Below are positions 7,219 to 13,875 of a stretch of 22,793 bases of DNA, one piece after another. Position numbers and translations under genes: made by a program. How positions within the stretch are numbered: the stretch's first letter is position 1; each line of letters begins with the position of its first letter. This DNA is from Thermoplasmatales archaeon ex4484_6 (GTDB lineage Archaea; Thermoplasmatota; Penumbrarchaeia; Penumbrarchaeales; Penumbrarchaeaceae): assembly GCA_002254385.1 (NCBI GenBank), contig NJDO01000009.1, forward strand, positions 1 to 22,793. The letters are read 5' to 3'. Under the pieces are notes generated by a model. The model had not been told where the DNA came from. It saw nothing but the letters and a program-made list of their open reading frames with translations, and did not search any database.

Positions 7219-8487
7219 ATGATGGAGATCGTCGCATCCGCATCGGTTCCGACAGGACTTGCACCCATTCTGGTGAACGGCAGGATCGCATCGAGCGAGA
7301 TAGATCCGTTCATCATCCTGGCAGTTGTCGCGGTCCTCGGTTTCGCGGCACCGTTCTTTGCCAAGGCCCTCAAGCTTCCCCTGGTGGTGGGGGAGATCCT
7401 CTTCGGCGTCATAATCGGTTCCTCACTCCATGTACTGGGCATCGTGGGGCTGGACATCGACCTCTCATCGGGAATGATGGACCTTCTGTCCACCCTGGGT
7501 TTCATAACACTGATGTTCATGATAGGGATGGAGAACGATTTCGATCAGCTGAGGGCCATTTCCAGAAGGGAGAAACTGGCAATCCTCCTCGTTATATCGG
7601 CCAATTTCATGATAGCCTTGGTACCATTCCTGCTTCTGGGCCTCCCCCTCATGGTGGGGCTCATCGTGGGAGGGGTGTCCATAGCCGTTGTGATGCCCGT
7701 GCTCAGGGAAATGGGAATCCAGAGAACCGGATTCGGGTTCAAGATGATGCTCATCGCCCAGATAGCCGACGTCGCGGCAATTTTCCTTCTCTCCTTCTCC
7801 GCCGCATCGGAGAGCGGGTTCAGGACCGTCATGATACTGATATCAATACCTCTCCTGTTCCTTATCCTCTTCTGGCTGGCGGACCTGCTGATATGGTACA
7901 AACCCCATCTCATGTCGAGAATAACAAATCCGACCGATCAGGCCGAACTGGGGGTCAGGGCAACCCTGGCTGCCGTACTGATATTCTACGGCCTTGCCCT
8001 GTTCATCGGGATCGAGGCGGTGCTGGGCGCCTTCCTGTGCGGCATGCTGTTCTCCGCCATATTCAAGGAAAGGGGGGCGATGATGGAGAAGTTCATGCCC
8101 CTGGGCTACGGTTTCCTGATACCCATATTCTTCATCTACCAGGGGTTCAGCGTTTCCATACTGGACCTGTTCGATGCGGGAGCCCTTGCGCTCCTCTTCC
8201 TTCTCCTCTCCGTACAGTTCATTTCGAAGGCGATACCCATAATGGTCAGCAAATTCTTCAAGCGGCCATGGTCGAATATAGGAGGGTCGCTGCTTCTCGG
8301 AACCAATCTGTCCGTTGTGGTGGCAGGTGTCAAGATCGGGACGGAGGCCGGCATACTGGATGAGAGGACGTCAACGGTGCTCATCCTGTACGGTGTCACG
8401 AGCTGCATACTCTTTCCCATGCTCTTCAGGAAGGTATTCAGAAAGCATCTTTCGGACAGGGTCGGTGCGGAGGGGGATCCATCATGA
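7219..8487 (+). CDS. CPA2-family cation/proton antiporter (Kef/NapA-type)
   Basis: This 422-residue protein is hydrophobic throughout, with a dozen or so membrane segments. Family signatures include the early helix LPLVVGEILFGVIIG (about 53-67), FMIGME (100-105), the unwound-helix region GVSIAVVMPVLREMG and GAFLCGMLFSAIF (270-282). A lysine sits in the helix SVQFISKAIPIM (Lys 337), as in NapA-like proteins. The ion-binding pair that is usually DD, ND or QD reads Ala-Asp here (IADVAAI, Asp 184). It likely exchanges Na+ or K+ for H+ under control of the RCK protein encoded just upstream. An SD supports the start at 7219; TTG 7213 is the alternative. The gene ends 28 bases before the stop of the convergent permease. 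Ion specificity cannot be read from the sequence. Confidence 0.87.
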   Translation: MMEIVASASVPTGLAPILVNGRIASSEIDPFIILAVVAVLGFAAPFFAKALKLPLVVGEILFGVIIGSSLHVLGIVGLDIDLSSGMMDLLSTLGFITLMFMIGMENDFDQLRAISRREKLAILLVISANFMIALVPFLLLGLPLMVGLIVGGVSIAVVMPVLREMGIQRTGFGFKMMLIAQIADVAAIFLLSFSAASESGFRTVMILISIPLLFLILFWLADLLIWYKPHLMSRITNPTDQAELGVRATLAAVLIFYGLALFIGIEAVLGAFLCGMLFSAIFKERGAMMEKFMPLGYGFLIPIFFIYQGFSVSILDLFDAGALALLFLLLSVQFISKAIPIMVSKFFKRPWSNIGGSLLLGTNLSVVVAGVKIGTEAGILDERTSTVLILYGVTSCILFPMLFRKVFRKHLSDRVGAEGDPS

Positions 8488-8515
8488 ACACGGTCCGATA
8501 ATGGAGGAAACGGTA

Positions 8516-10387
8516 TCAGAGAGGCGGCCTCCTGAACTCACCCGCGGGAATGGAATCAATGACAACCTTCTTCAGTTCCTCCTTCTTGCTGGCCCCTTTC
8601 CACCTCTCCTCGAAATCCTCCCTGGAGGAGAGGTTCATCAACCACATGAGGGAATTGAGATAGAAGTTCTTCTCGTCCTTCGAGAAGAGGATGACGAACG
8701 TGCAGTGGACCGGGGAGGAACCCTCTGTGAACATCGCACCCCTTCTTGTGCGTATCAGGGAGATGTGATAGATATCCCTGCCCTTGACCTGATAGGATAG
8801 GATGACCGCATTCTTCATGCTCATCATGTGCGCCTTTCTGTCATCCCTTGTGAGCTCCTCAATCAGATCATCCTCCCCTATACCGAGCTTCCTTGACAGG
8901 GAATAGGCCAGCTTCCGGGAAAGGACCTCGGGAGGATGAAGATAGTTGAGATCGAACACCTCGGCATCCATCACCTTCTCCTTGAACCTGCTTCTGAGGA
9001 TCTGGTCCCTCGATATGAGAACCTCCCTGAGCTCCTCGTCGAGCAGGCAGCTCTCCGTCTCCTCTCCCATCACCCTTTCGGCAACACGGAGGAACGCGTA
9101 TTCCCGCTTCACCCTTCCGTAAGCGAACAGGAAATACCAGATCGCGCCAAGGAGAATGAAGGCGACGGCCACCAGGAGCTTCTCCCATCCGAGCATTATG
9201 ATGAGAAGGATGTATCCGGCAATCCCGATTATCTGGGCGTAGGGATAGAAGGGAGCCCTGTACTTGGGTCGGTAATGCTTGATGTTGGACTCCCTCATGA
9301 ATACCAGTGCCAGGTTGGCAAAAATGAACAGAATTAGGAGCAGCATTGAAGCGTAACCAGCCATACGCTTCACATCCGTGAAGGCGATCGCCATGATCAT
9401 TATCAAGGTCGTGACGATTATCGCCACATGCGGCGTGCCGAACCTGTTTATCTTCCCGAATACGCCTGGCAGGAGTCCGTCCACCCCCATGGCCATGGGG
9501 TCCCTTGAAGCCGTCATGATCCCCGCGTTTCCGGTGGAGACGAATGCAAGGATCCCCGCAATCGACATCACAGCGATCCCCGCGGTTCCGAGGAGGACAC
9601 CGCCGGTATCGGATATGGGGGTCTCATTTCCCGATAACTTTTCCGGGGTCATGATCCCTATGGTCACAAATATCACCGCGAGATACAGGAGGGATACAAC
9701 CGCCCAGGAGAGAAGCATGCCGTATGGAATGTTCCTTCCCGGTTTCCTGACCTCTCCGGCAACCGCGGCCACCTTGGTGGAACCGGCAAAGGAGACGAAC
9801 ACCAGACCCGAGGTGCTCAGGACCGGGGAGATCCCCTTCGGAAAGAAGGGGGAGAAATTGGACAGCCCCACGGATGAGAGATGAAAGAGCCCCACCAGGA
9901 TGTAGAGCAGGAGGAGTCCGATAAGGGTCACGACCATCCACACCTGGGCCCTGGCGCTGTGTCTCACACCCGTTATGTTGAGGACCATGAACAGCAGGCA
10001 GAATCCTATGGCCAGGGCCTTGATCTCCATCACACCCAGGGACGGATACAGAATCGTTGCGAATATTCCCAGACCGAACAGGGCGAAAGCGGATTTCAGG
10101 GCCAGTGAGAACCATGAGGATAGACCACCCAGAGTTCCCATCATCGGTCCCATCGACCGATCGGTGAAGACAAATATACCTCCGGTCTTGGGGATGGCCG
10201 TTGACAGCTCTGCCTTTGCAAGGACAGTGGGAAGGGCAATGATGCTTGCTGCCAGATAGGCAAAGATGACGGCGGGTCCAAGATCGCCGTATACGACTCC
10301 GGGAAGAATGAAGAGGCCGGAGCTGATCATGGCACCGGAGGAGATGCAGAACACCTCCATCATGCCTAGTTCCCTCTTGACTCCCAA
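8516..10387 (-). CDS. APC-family amino-acid permease fused to an EIIA(PtsN)-like domain
   Basis: This 623-residue protein has an APC-superfamily transporter (about 1-425, some twelve membrane segments). The first-helix motif is SSGAMISSGLFILPG (16-30), with GG followed by FVFTDRSMGPMMG and a conserved FAGSTKVAAVAGEVRKPGRNIP loop. A cytoplasmic C-terminal region (about 465-612) matches the layout of PTS EIIA type-2/PtsN domains: a histidine in KAHM (His 520) where the phosphorylated His of EIIA lies, then SPVHCTFVILFSK (558-570) and helices ending EELKKVV. Archaea with no PTS nearby are thought to use such domains as sensors. The start is TTG at 10387, because KRELG (4-8) is conserved in the family; an SD GGTGAT precedes it by three bases. 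The gene follows the secreted membrane protein gene on the same strand but has its own TATA box. Substrate unknown. Confidence 0.87.
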   Translation of the reverse strand: MGVKRELGMMEVFCISSGAMISSGLFILPGVVYGDLGPAVIFAYLAASIIALPTVLAKAELSTAIPKTGGIFVFTDRSMGPMMGTLGGLSSWFSLALKSAFALFGLGIFATILYPSLGVMEIKALAIGFCLLFMVLNITGVRHSARAQVWMVVTLIGLLLLYILVGLFHLSSVGLSNFSPFFPKGISPVLSTSGLVFVSFAGSTKVAAVAGEVRKPGRNIPYGMLLSWAVVSLLYLAVIFVTIGIMTPEKLSGNETPISDTGGVLLGTAGIAVMSIAGILAFVSTGNAGIMTASRDPMAMGVDGLLPGVFGKINRFGTPHVAIIVTTLIMIMAIAFTDVKRMAGYASMLLLILFIFANLALVFMRESNIKHYRPKYRAPFYPYAQIIGIAGYILLIIMLGWEKLLVAVAFILLGAIWYFLFAYGRVKREYAFLRVAERVMGEETESCLLDEELREVLISRDQILRSRFKEKVMDAEVFDLNYLHPPEVLSRKLAYSLSRKLGIGEDDLIEELTRDDRKAHMMSMKNAVILSYQVKGRDIYHISLIRTRRGAMFTEGSSPVHCTFVILFSKDEKNFYLNSLMWLMNLSSREDFEERWKGASKKEELKKVVIDSIPAGEFRRPPL

Positions 10388-10390
10388 TAT

Positions 10391-10396
10391 ATCACC
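10391..10396 (-). promoter_or_regulatory. Closely spaced SD before a TTG start
   Basis: GGTGAT stands only three bases before the TTG at 10387, which is short for an archaeal SD. The alternative ATG at 10363 lacks any SD and would cut off the conserved KRELG. Confidence 0.4.
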
Positions 10397-10434
10397 AACG
10401 GAACCGTTCAGTCCATGATACCAACAATGTGTTG

Positions 10435-10444
10435 ATATTTATTT
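10435..10444 (-). promoter_or_regulatory. TATA box of the permease gene
   Basis: AAATAAATAT on the minus strand predicts a transcript starting near 10414, giving a leader of about 27 bases that contains the SD. Confidence 0.55.
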
Positions 10445-10451
10445 TTCACCA

Positions 10452-10492
10452 CACGGGTATTCCGTGAACTGCACGGATCGAATCCGTTCGAT
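10452..10492. repeat. Nested short inverted repeats upstream of the permease promoter
   Basis: CACGG (10452-10456), CCGTG (10462-10466) and CACGG (10472-10476) can form two mutually exclusive hairpins. ATCGAA (10477-10482) and TTCGAT (10487-10492) form another. All lie just upstream of the minus-strand TATA box, where archaeal regulators commonly bind. Confidence 0.4.
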
Positions 10493-10592
10493 ATCTGGCA
10501 TGTACTTCATGCACGGGGAAACGGAGCTCCCGGATCCGGGACACGAGGACGTTCCTCCGCTCCGCCCCACCATCCCTACCGGAACGCCTGGC

Positions 10593-11921
10593 TCATCCAA
10601 GGGGATCCCGGGGCGGAGGGGGAAGAGAGGAGGGGGGCCCCACCCTTGCGGATCTTTCTCCGCGGGACGAGGACCCCTCACCTTCGTCCTCCACCCTTCT
10701 GAACAATGGAGCTCCCGCACCGTCAGCGGGGTGGGCCCTTTTCCCGGACTGCCTGCCGGCCATGATATGGGATATTATCGAGGAGGCAAGGACCACTGCA
10801 AGGAGAACGGACCCCGCAAGGGCAATATACATTCCGGGACCCCACCCCAGACCCTCCTCCGCACCCGACAGCCTCTTCCCCAGAAGCTCCACGGCAGCCC
10901 CCATTCCGGTGCGGAACCAGATGATCCCGGTGAATGACAGGAGCACCGGGGGTATGAACAGTCCGTAATATGACCTTCGGAAGATCAGCGTGAGGGCGGC
11001 TCCCGCAAGGGAGATCAAAACGGCAGCTCCGAGAAGCGGAAGGGCCAGTGGGATGCCGATCCCTCTGATGATGAGGGGTGTTGAAACCGGTCTGATATTT
11101 ATCGGGTTGGCCATTCCGGGGAGCGGTGAACGCTCGGAGCGTCCCCAGTAATCGGTCATGTGTGCAACGATCTCCACAACGAAACCTGCAGCATCACTGC
11201 CCTCGGGGAAGGCCACATTCATCGTTGTACTGTAGCTGTCCCCCGCCTCGGCGAACTTCTCGGAAAGCTCCTTCTCCCCCACGGTGAGGGTCTCCCCCTC
11301 ATATCCCCCGGTGATGGCATCGTAGCCGGTCCTTGCCTTTATGGTCATCTTCTCGAGTGTTATGCTGAATGCCGACCTCGACCCGGGAGGGACCTGATCG
11401 TCCAGGTCGGTGCCCGTGAAGGTGACCGCGACCCGCATCGGCCTGGTGCTTCCCTCCGGCCAGAAGGGTACCAGGTCCGCCTTCAGGGAAACGTTGAGGT
11501 AGGCGGACGGACTGCCGGAACCCGTCCAGGTGATGTTGGCCTCCTCGGGAGGGGTCTTGAAGAGAAGCTCGTAAATGTAGGATTTCTCCTTGTACGAGTC
11601 ATAGAGCACCCCCAGGTTCTCGAGGACCTCCCCCCTGACTTCCGGATATGTCTTCCACTCCTCATCCCTCGAGATGTTCGTACCGACACCGCCCCCGAGA
11701 CCTCCGATAATACCGCCGCCGGATGATGAAGGGGCCGTCCTCAGGGAGTACTCGAACCCCACGGCATCGAAATCCGCATTCAGTCTGTATTCGATCGGAC
11801 CGATCGCGCTCGTTCTCTCGAACCTTGCCCAGTCCAAACCCGGGAGGAGGGAAGCTCCCAGAATGATGCATGACAGGAGGGCCGCGGCCGAGGTCAGGTA
11901 GTGGAGAGTCTTGATCTTCAT
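10593..11921 (-). CDS. Secreted/membrane protein of unknown function
   Basis: I do not recognise this 442-residue protein. It has an N-terminal signal or anchor (about 6-28) and an extracytoplasmic beta-rich region up to about 285, with a glycine-rich loop SSSGGGIIGGLGGGVG (65-80) and several N-x-S/T sites. Three membrane helices follow (about 288-314, 319-337, 363-386). The cytoplasmic tail is low-complexity and rich in Arg, Gly, Ser and Pro, ending PPPPRDPLG. There are no cysteines outside the signal region and no catalytic motif I can name. The tail coincides with a G-rich DNA stretch and could be less constrained than the rest. The gene lies upstream of the permease gene on the same strand with about 205 bases between, so co-transcription is possible but not shown. 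An imperfect inverted repeat with a T-run lies upstream of its start. Confidence 0.75.
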   Translation of the reverse strand: MKIKTLHYLTSAAALLSCIILGASLLPGLDWARFERTSAIGPIEYRLNADFDAVGFEYSLRTAPSSSGGGIIGGLGGGVGTNISRDEEWKTYPEVRGEVLENLGVLYDSYKEKSYIYELLFKTPPEEANITWTGSGSPSAYLNVSLKADLVPFWPEGSTRPMRVAVTFTGTDLDDQVPPGSRSAFSITLEKMTIKARTGYDAITGGYEGETLTVGEKELSEKFAEAGDSYSTTMNVAFPEGSDAAGFVVEIVAHMTDYWGRSERSPLPGMANPINIRPVSTPLIIRGIGIPLALPLLGAAVLISLAGAALTLIFRRSYYGLFIPPVLLSFTGIIWFRTGMGAAVELLGKRLSGAEEGLGWGPGMYIALAGSVLLAVVLASSIISHIMAGRQSGKRAHPADGAGAPLFRRVEDEGEGSSSRGERSARVGPPSSLPPPPRDPLG

Positions 11922-11984
11922 GGGGCTCAGCGGAACATGGAGTATGAGGCTCTTACAAAAGATTTGTCCAAGAAGGATGAAAAA

Positions 11985-12016
11985 TCGGACACGAATGACA
12001 ATACATTCGTATCCGA
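11985..12016 (-). repeat. Imperfect 13-bp inverted repeat followed by a T-run on the minus strand
   Basis: TCGGACACGAATG (11985-11997) and CATTCGTATCCGA (12004-12016) pair at 12 of 13 positions around a six-base loop. Read on the minus strand the hairpin is followed by five Ts. This fits a second terminator for a transcript from the gap, or an attenuator or operator before the gene at 11921. Confidence 0.5.
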
Positions 12017-12180
12017 CCTTTAACCCCCATCCCCCGAGGTATTGTGCGTAAGAAGAATTGATCCGTATCTAAGAGATCGATCGACTGGCAGGTTTGAATA
12101 TCATATATGATGGAAAAAGAATCCCCGGTGTATCACGGCCGAAGCTCCCTCGCGGTCCGGTGAAATATCCTCGATTCTGA

Positions 12181-12221
12181 AAAGAAAAAAAAGTGCGGGC
12201 CTTTCCCCCCCATTGACCCGC
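12181..12221 (-). terminator. Hairpin plus poly-T terminator reading leftward
   Basis: On the minus strand GCGGGTC (12221-12215) pairs with GGCCCGC (12201-12195) around a 13-base loop, with one G-T pair. An almost pure T tract follows (complement of 12192-12181). No annotated large gene ends here, so it implies a separate minus-strand transcript from the gap. Confidence 0.6.
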
Positions 12222-12272
12222 GGATGGTGGTTCTTAGGCGTCCTTGTCTATCCCAGATCCTTGGTATCTCAC

Positions 12273-12398
12273 TTAAAAAACAAGACCGGAATAAGGATAT
12301 CTTCTCAAAAACGAAGGATCGATCTCGCCGCCAGGTGAGAGACTCCTTTCAAGGGAGCCGATCTCCGCGATGATGTCCTTTATTTCCGGTCCATTCAT
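12273..12398 (-). CDS. Possible 41-residue small protein
   Basis: The ORF reads MNGPEIKDIIAEIGSLERSL, then a glycine-containing turn, and ends YPYSGLVF. The first half would form an amphipathic helix, and its codons (AAG GAC ATC ATC GCG GAG ATC GGC, with AGG/AGA for Arg) match the host. An SD-like GAGGG lies about seven bases before the ATG. A minus-strand TATA box near 12459 lies about 60 bases upstream, and a strong terminator follows about 50 bases after the stop. An in-frame ATG at 12458 would give a 61-residue form, but that start falls inside the TATA region. I recognise no family. The unit could equally be a structured non-coding RNA whose ORF is incidental. Confidence 0.4.
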   Translation of the reverse strand: MNGPEIKDIIAEIGSLERSLSPGGEIDPSFLRRYPYSGLVF

Positions 12399-12410
12399 GT
12401 TTTTCCCTCG

Positions 12411-12433
12411 GGGGCGGGTGGGGACCTCGCCCC
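12411..12433 (-). repeat. GC-rich hairpin in the predicted leader of the small minus transcript
   Basis: GGGGCG/CGCCCC (6 bp) extended by GGT/ACC past one bulged base closes a four-base loop. It falls right after the predicted minus-strand transcript start (about 12434), so it would form the 5' end of that RNA. It is also upstream of the trmI TATA box. Confidence 0.45.
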
Positions 12434-12434
12434 G

Positions 12435-12457
12435 TGTGCAGAGATTTCCCCTGCACA
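12435..12457. promoter_or_regulatory. Operator-like inverted repeat abutting the trmI TATA box
   Basis: TGTGCAG (12435-12441) and CTGCACA (12451-12457) are perfect 7-bp arms around nine bases. The right arm runs into the TATA box, over the expected BRE position, so a protein bound here would compete with TFB/TBP. Confidence 0.45.
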
Positions 12458-12466
12458 TATATAAAA
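12455..12466. promoter_or_regulatory. TATA box usable in both directions
   Basis: CACATATATAAA on the plus strand sits about 70-75 bases before the trmI ATG, predicting a start near 12485. Read on the minus strand (TTTATATATGTG) it would start a transcript near 12434 toward the 41-codon ORF. Confidence 0.5.
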
Positions 12467-12531
12467 GAAAACGGGGGGCTCCAAGGGAGGCCCCAAAAAA
12501 TAAGAGATACGAGAACCCCTTCCCCCCTCAC

Positions 12532-13305
12532 ATGAGCGATGGTTTCTCAATGGACGATATCGTGCTTCTGGTCGGGAACTCCGGGAGCTTCATGACGAAG
12601 ATAGACGGCGGCATGTTCCATATGAGGTCTCCGAGGGGGGCACTCGACACCGGAAAACTGCTGGGCAGGTCTCCCGGCGATACCGTGAAGATAGGGTCCG
12701 TTGAATTCACGCTGCTGCGCCCGGACATCCTGGACCATCTGGAGAATCTCGACAGGGGAGCCCAGATCATCCTTCCGAAGGACTCTTCCCGGATGGTCCT
12801 TGAGCTGGGGCTCTCCCCAGGGTCCAGGGTTGTGGAGGGGGGAGCGGGGTCCGGAGCACTCTCCATGGCGATCCTGAACGCCATATCCCCCGACGGGGAA
12901 CTTGTGACCTACGATATCAGAAAGGACCATCTCGAAAGGACCGCGGGGAACGTGGAAAGGGCAGGTCTTTCTGGTATCTGGAAAGGGGTTGTGGGCGATG
13001 TGTGCATCGATGTGAGGGAGAGGGGGGTGGATGCCTTCGTCGTTGACATCCCGAACCCGGAACTCGCGGTGGACGCGGCTGCCTCCTCGCTGCGGGCGGG
13101 GGGAAGGTTCTGCTCCTATGTTCCGACATTCAACCAGATGGAGAGAGCGGCGGGGGCGCTGAGAAGGAAGGGGTTCCGGAATGTCGGCGGGTTCGAGCTG
13201 CTCGAACGTGGATTCTCCATAAAGGAGGGGGCGACCAGACCGGTCACCGAGATACTAGCCCACACCGGTTTCATCGTCAGGGCCAGGTGGATGGGGTCAC
13301 CTTAG
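12532..13305 (+). CDS. trmI: tRNA (adenine-N1)-methyltransferase TrmI
   Basis: This 257-residue protein is a class I SAM-dependent methyltransferase of the TrmI family, which makes m1A at position 57/58 in the tRNA T-loop; archaeal enzymes often modify both. A small N-terminal beta domain (about 8-65) precedes the catalytic domain. Motifs: RGAQIILPKDS (76-86), SAM loop VVEGGAGSGALS (100-111), YDIR (127-130) whose acid holds the ribose, and VVDIPNP (170-176), whose Asp 172 matches the conserved motif IV acid. The usual TrmI length is about 250-280. The start at 12532 lies downstream of the TATA box at 12455; the in-frame ATG at 12370 would start before it and is rejected. There is no clear SD. 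The gene overlaps the convergent TPR gene by nine bases at the 3' end. It probably acts as a homotetramer in the cytoplasm. Confidence 0.92.
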   Translation: MSDGFSMDDIVLLVGNSGSFMTKIDGGMFHMRSPRGALDTGKLLGRSPGDTVKIGSVEFTLLRPDILDHLENLDRGAQIILPKDSSRMVLELGLSPGSRVVEGGAGSGALSMAILNAISPDGELVTYDIRKDHLERTAGNVERAGLSGIWKGVVGDVCIDVRERGVDAFVVDIPNPELAVDAAASSLRAGGRFCSYVPTFNQMERAAGALRRKGFRNVGGFELLERGFSIKEGATRPVTEILAHTGFIVRARWMGSP

Positions 13306-13764
13306 CCGCTCCTCGATCATCTTCTTCAGCCGGGGATCAGTAACGTGTGGAAGTATGGAGCGGTACACCTGCTTCATCTCAGTGAACCTGAAGGTGTCCA
13401 TGTAAAGCTGGGCCATGTTCATCTTGATGTTCAGGTCGTTCACACCCTTGGACATCGCCAGCTCGTACTGCTCAAGGGCCTCCTCGTACCTCTTCTGCGA
13501 ATGATAGAGGGCTGCCAGGGAGCCGTAGGGTTCGCTTCTCTCGGGTTCCAAGATCTGCGCCTTCCTGTATTCCACCTCCGCCGCTTTGGGCCTGCCGGTC
13601 GCCTTGAGCACATCCCCGTAGTTCAGATGCAGCTCGAGGGAGTTCGGATCGAAGGAGAGACCCTGAACGAAACGCTCCTCGGCTCCCCTGAGGTCTCCCT
13701 GTTTGTAAAGTTCGATTCCCTCATCAAGCAGTTTTGCAGCCTTCCTTCTCGCAAAGAAACCCGT
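13297..13764 (-). CDS. Small TPR protein with an apparent ACG start codon
   Basis: This 155-residue protein reads (M)GFFARRKAAKLLDEGIELYK and continues through three to four TPR units (about 8-42, 43-76, 77-110, 111-145), with TPR residues visible in AEERFVQGLSFDPNS, EPYGSLAALYHSQKRYEEAL and NMAQLYMDTFRFTE. The frame is open up to a TAA near 13806, but no in-frame ATG, GTG or TTG exists before the GTG at 13611, which would delete the first TPR and a half. A perfect SD, GGAGGT (13776-13771), stands six bases before ACG 13764-13762, and a TATA box lies correctly upstream. ACG is therefore the best start, or the base is a sequencing error or mutation of ATG. TPRs bind peptides; the partner is unknown. 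It is divergent from aspartate dehydrogenase and convergent with trmI. Confidence 0.75.
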   Translation of the reverse strand, partial: TGFFARRKAAKLLDEGIELYKQGDLRGAEERFVQGLSFDPNSLELHLNYGDVLKATGRPKAAEVEYRKAQILEPERSEPYGSLAALYHSQKRYEEALEQYELAMSKGVNDLNIKMNMAQLYMDTFRFTEMKQVYRSILPHVTDPRLKKMIEERLR

Positions 13765-13770
13765 GAAGAT

Positions 13771-13776
13771 ACCTCC
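13771..13776 (-). promoter_or_regulatory. Perfect SD before the ACG start of the TPR gene
   Basis: GGAGGT on the minus strand, inside AAGGAGGTATC, is followed six bases later by ACG. This spacing is the main evidence that translation starts at 13764. Confidence 0.65.
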
Positions 13777-13803
13777 TTGTGCTGTCCGGCGGGATTTGGC
13801 CGG

Positions 13804-13817
13804 TTATATTATAATAT
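13804..13817 (-). promoter_or_regulatory. TATA box of the TPR gene
   Basis: The element contains the 12-bp palindrome ATATTATAATAT (13806-13817). On the minus strand it predicts a transcript start near 13785, giving a leader of about 20 bases with the SD. Confidence 0.5.
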
Positions 13818-13839
13818 TTGGGTTTCGATTAGGGAGGGC

Positions 13840-13851
13840 CGTTTATAAACG
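13840..13851 (+). promoter_or_regulatory. Palindromic TATA box of the aspartate dehydrogenase operon
   Basis: CGTTTATAAACG is a perfect 12-bp palindrome centred about 30 bases before the TTG at 13876. It predicts an almost leaderless transcript. It lies about 34 bases from the TPR gene's TATA box, so the two divergent promoters must compete or be co-regulated. Confidence 0.5.
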
Positions 13852-13875
13852 ACCGCCACTTCGGGGGACCCTCAT

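Larger units (their letters stand above)
11922..12531. other. Structured 610-base gap with a probable small minus-strand transcript
   Basis: No large gene fits here. The gap contains, from left to right: an imperfect 13-bp inverted repeat (11985-12016), a hairpin-plus-T terminator on the minus strand (12181-12221), a 41-codon minus ORF (12273-12398), a GC-rich hairpin (12411-12433), an inverted repeat (12435-12457) touching a TATA box, and another hairpin (about 12475-12494) before the trmI start. I found no tRNA-like cloverleaf and no recognisable SRP or RNase P core. Confidence 0.6.

Noticed and set aside
10472..10492. tRNA T-loop-like sequence (ATCGAATCC)
   Set aside because: No acceptor, D or anticodon stem can be built around it. 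It is better explained as part of the short inverted repeats.
12475..12494. GC hairpin before trmI as a terminator or riboswitch
   Set aside because: The hairpin would straddle the predicted trmI transcript start. On the minus strand it has a T-rich run after it but no gene ending there, so it was left as an unassigned structure.
12370..12531. N-terminal extension of TrmI from ATG 12370
   Set aside because: It would start upstream of the TATA box at 12455 and be translated through the hairpins. The start at 12532 gives the normal family length.
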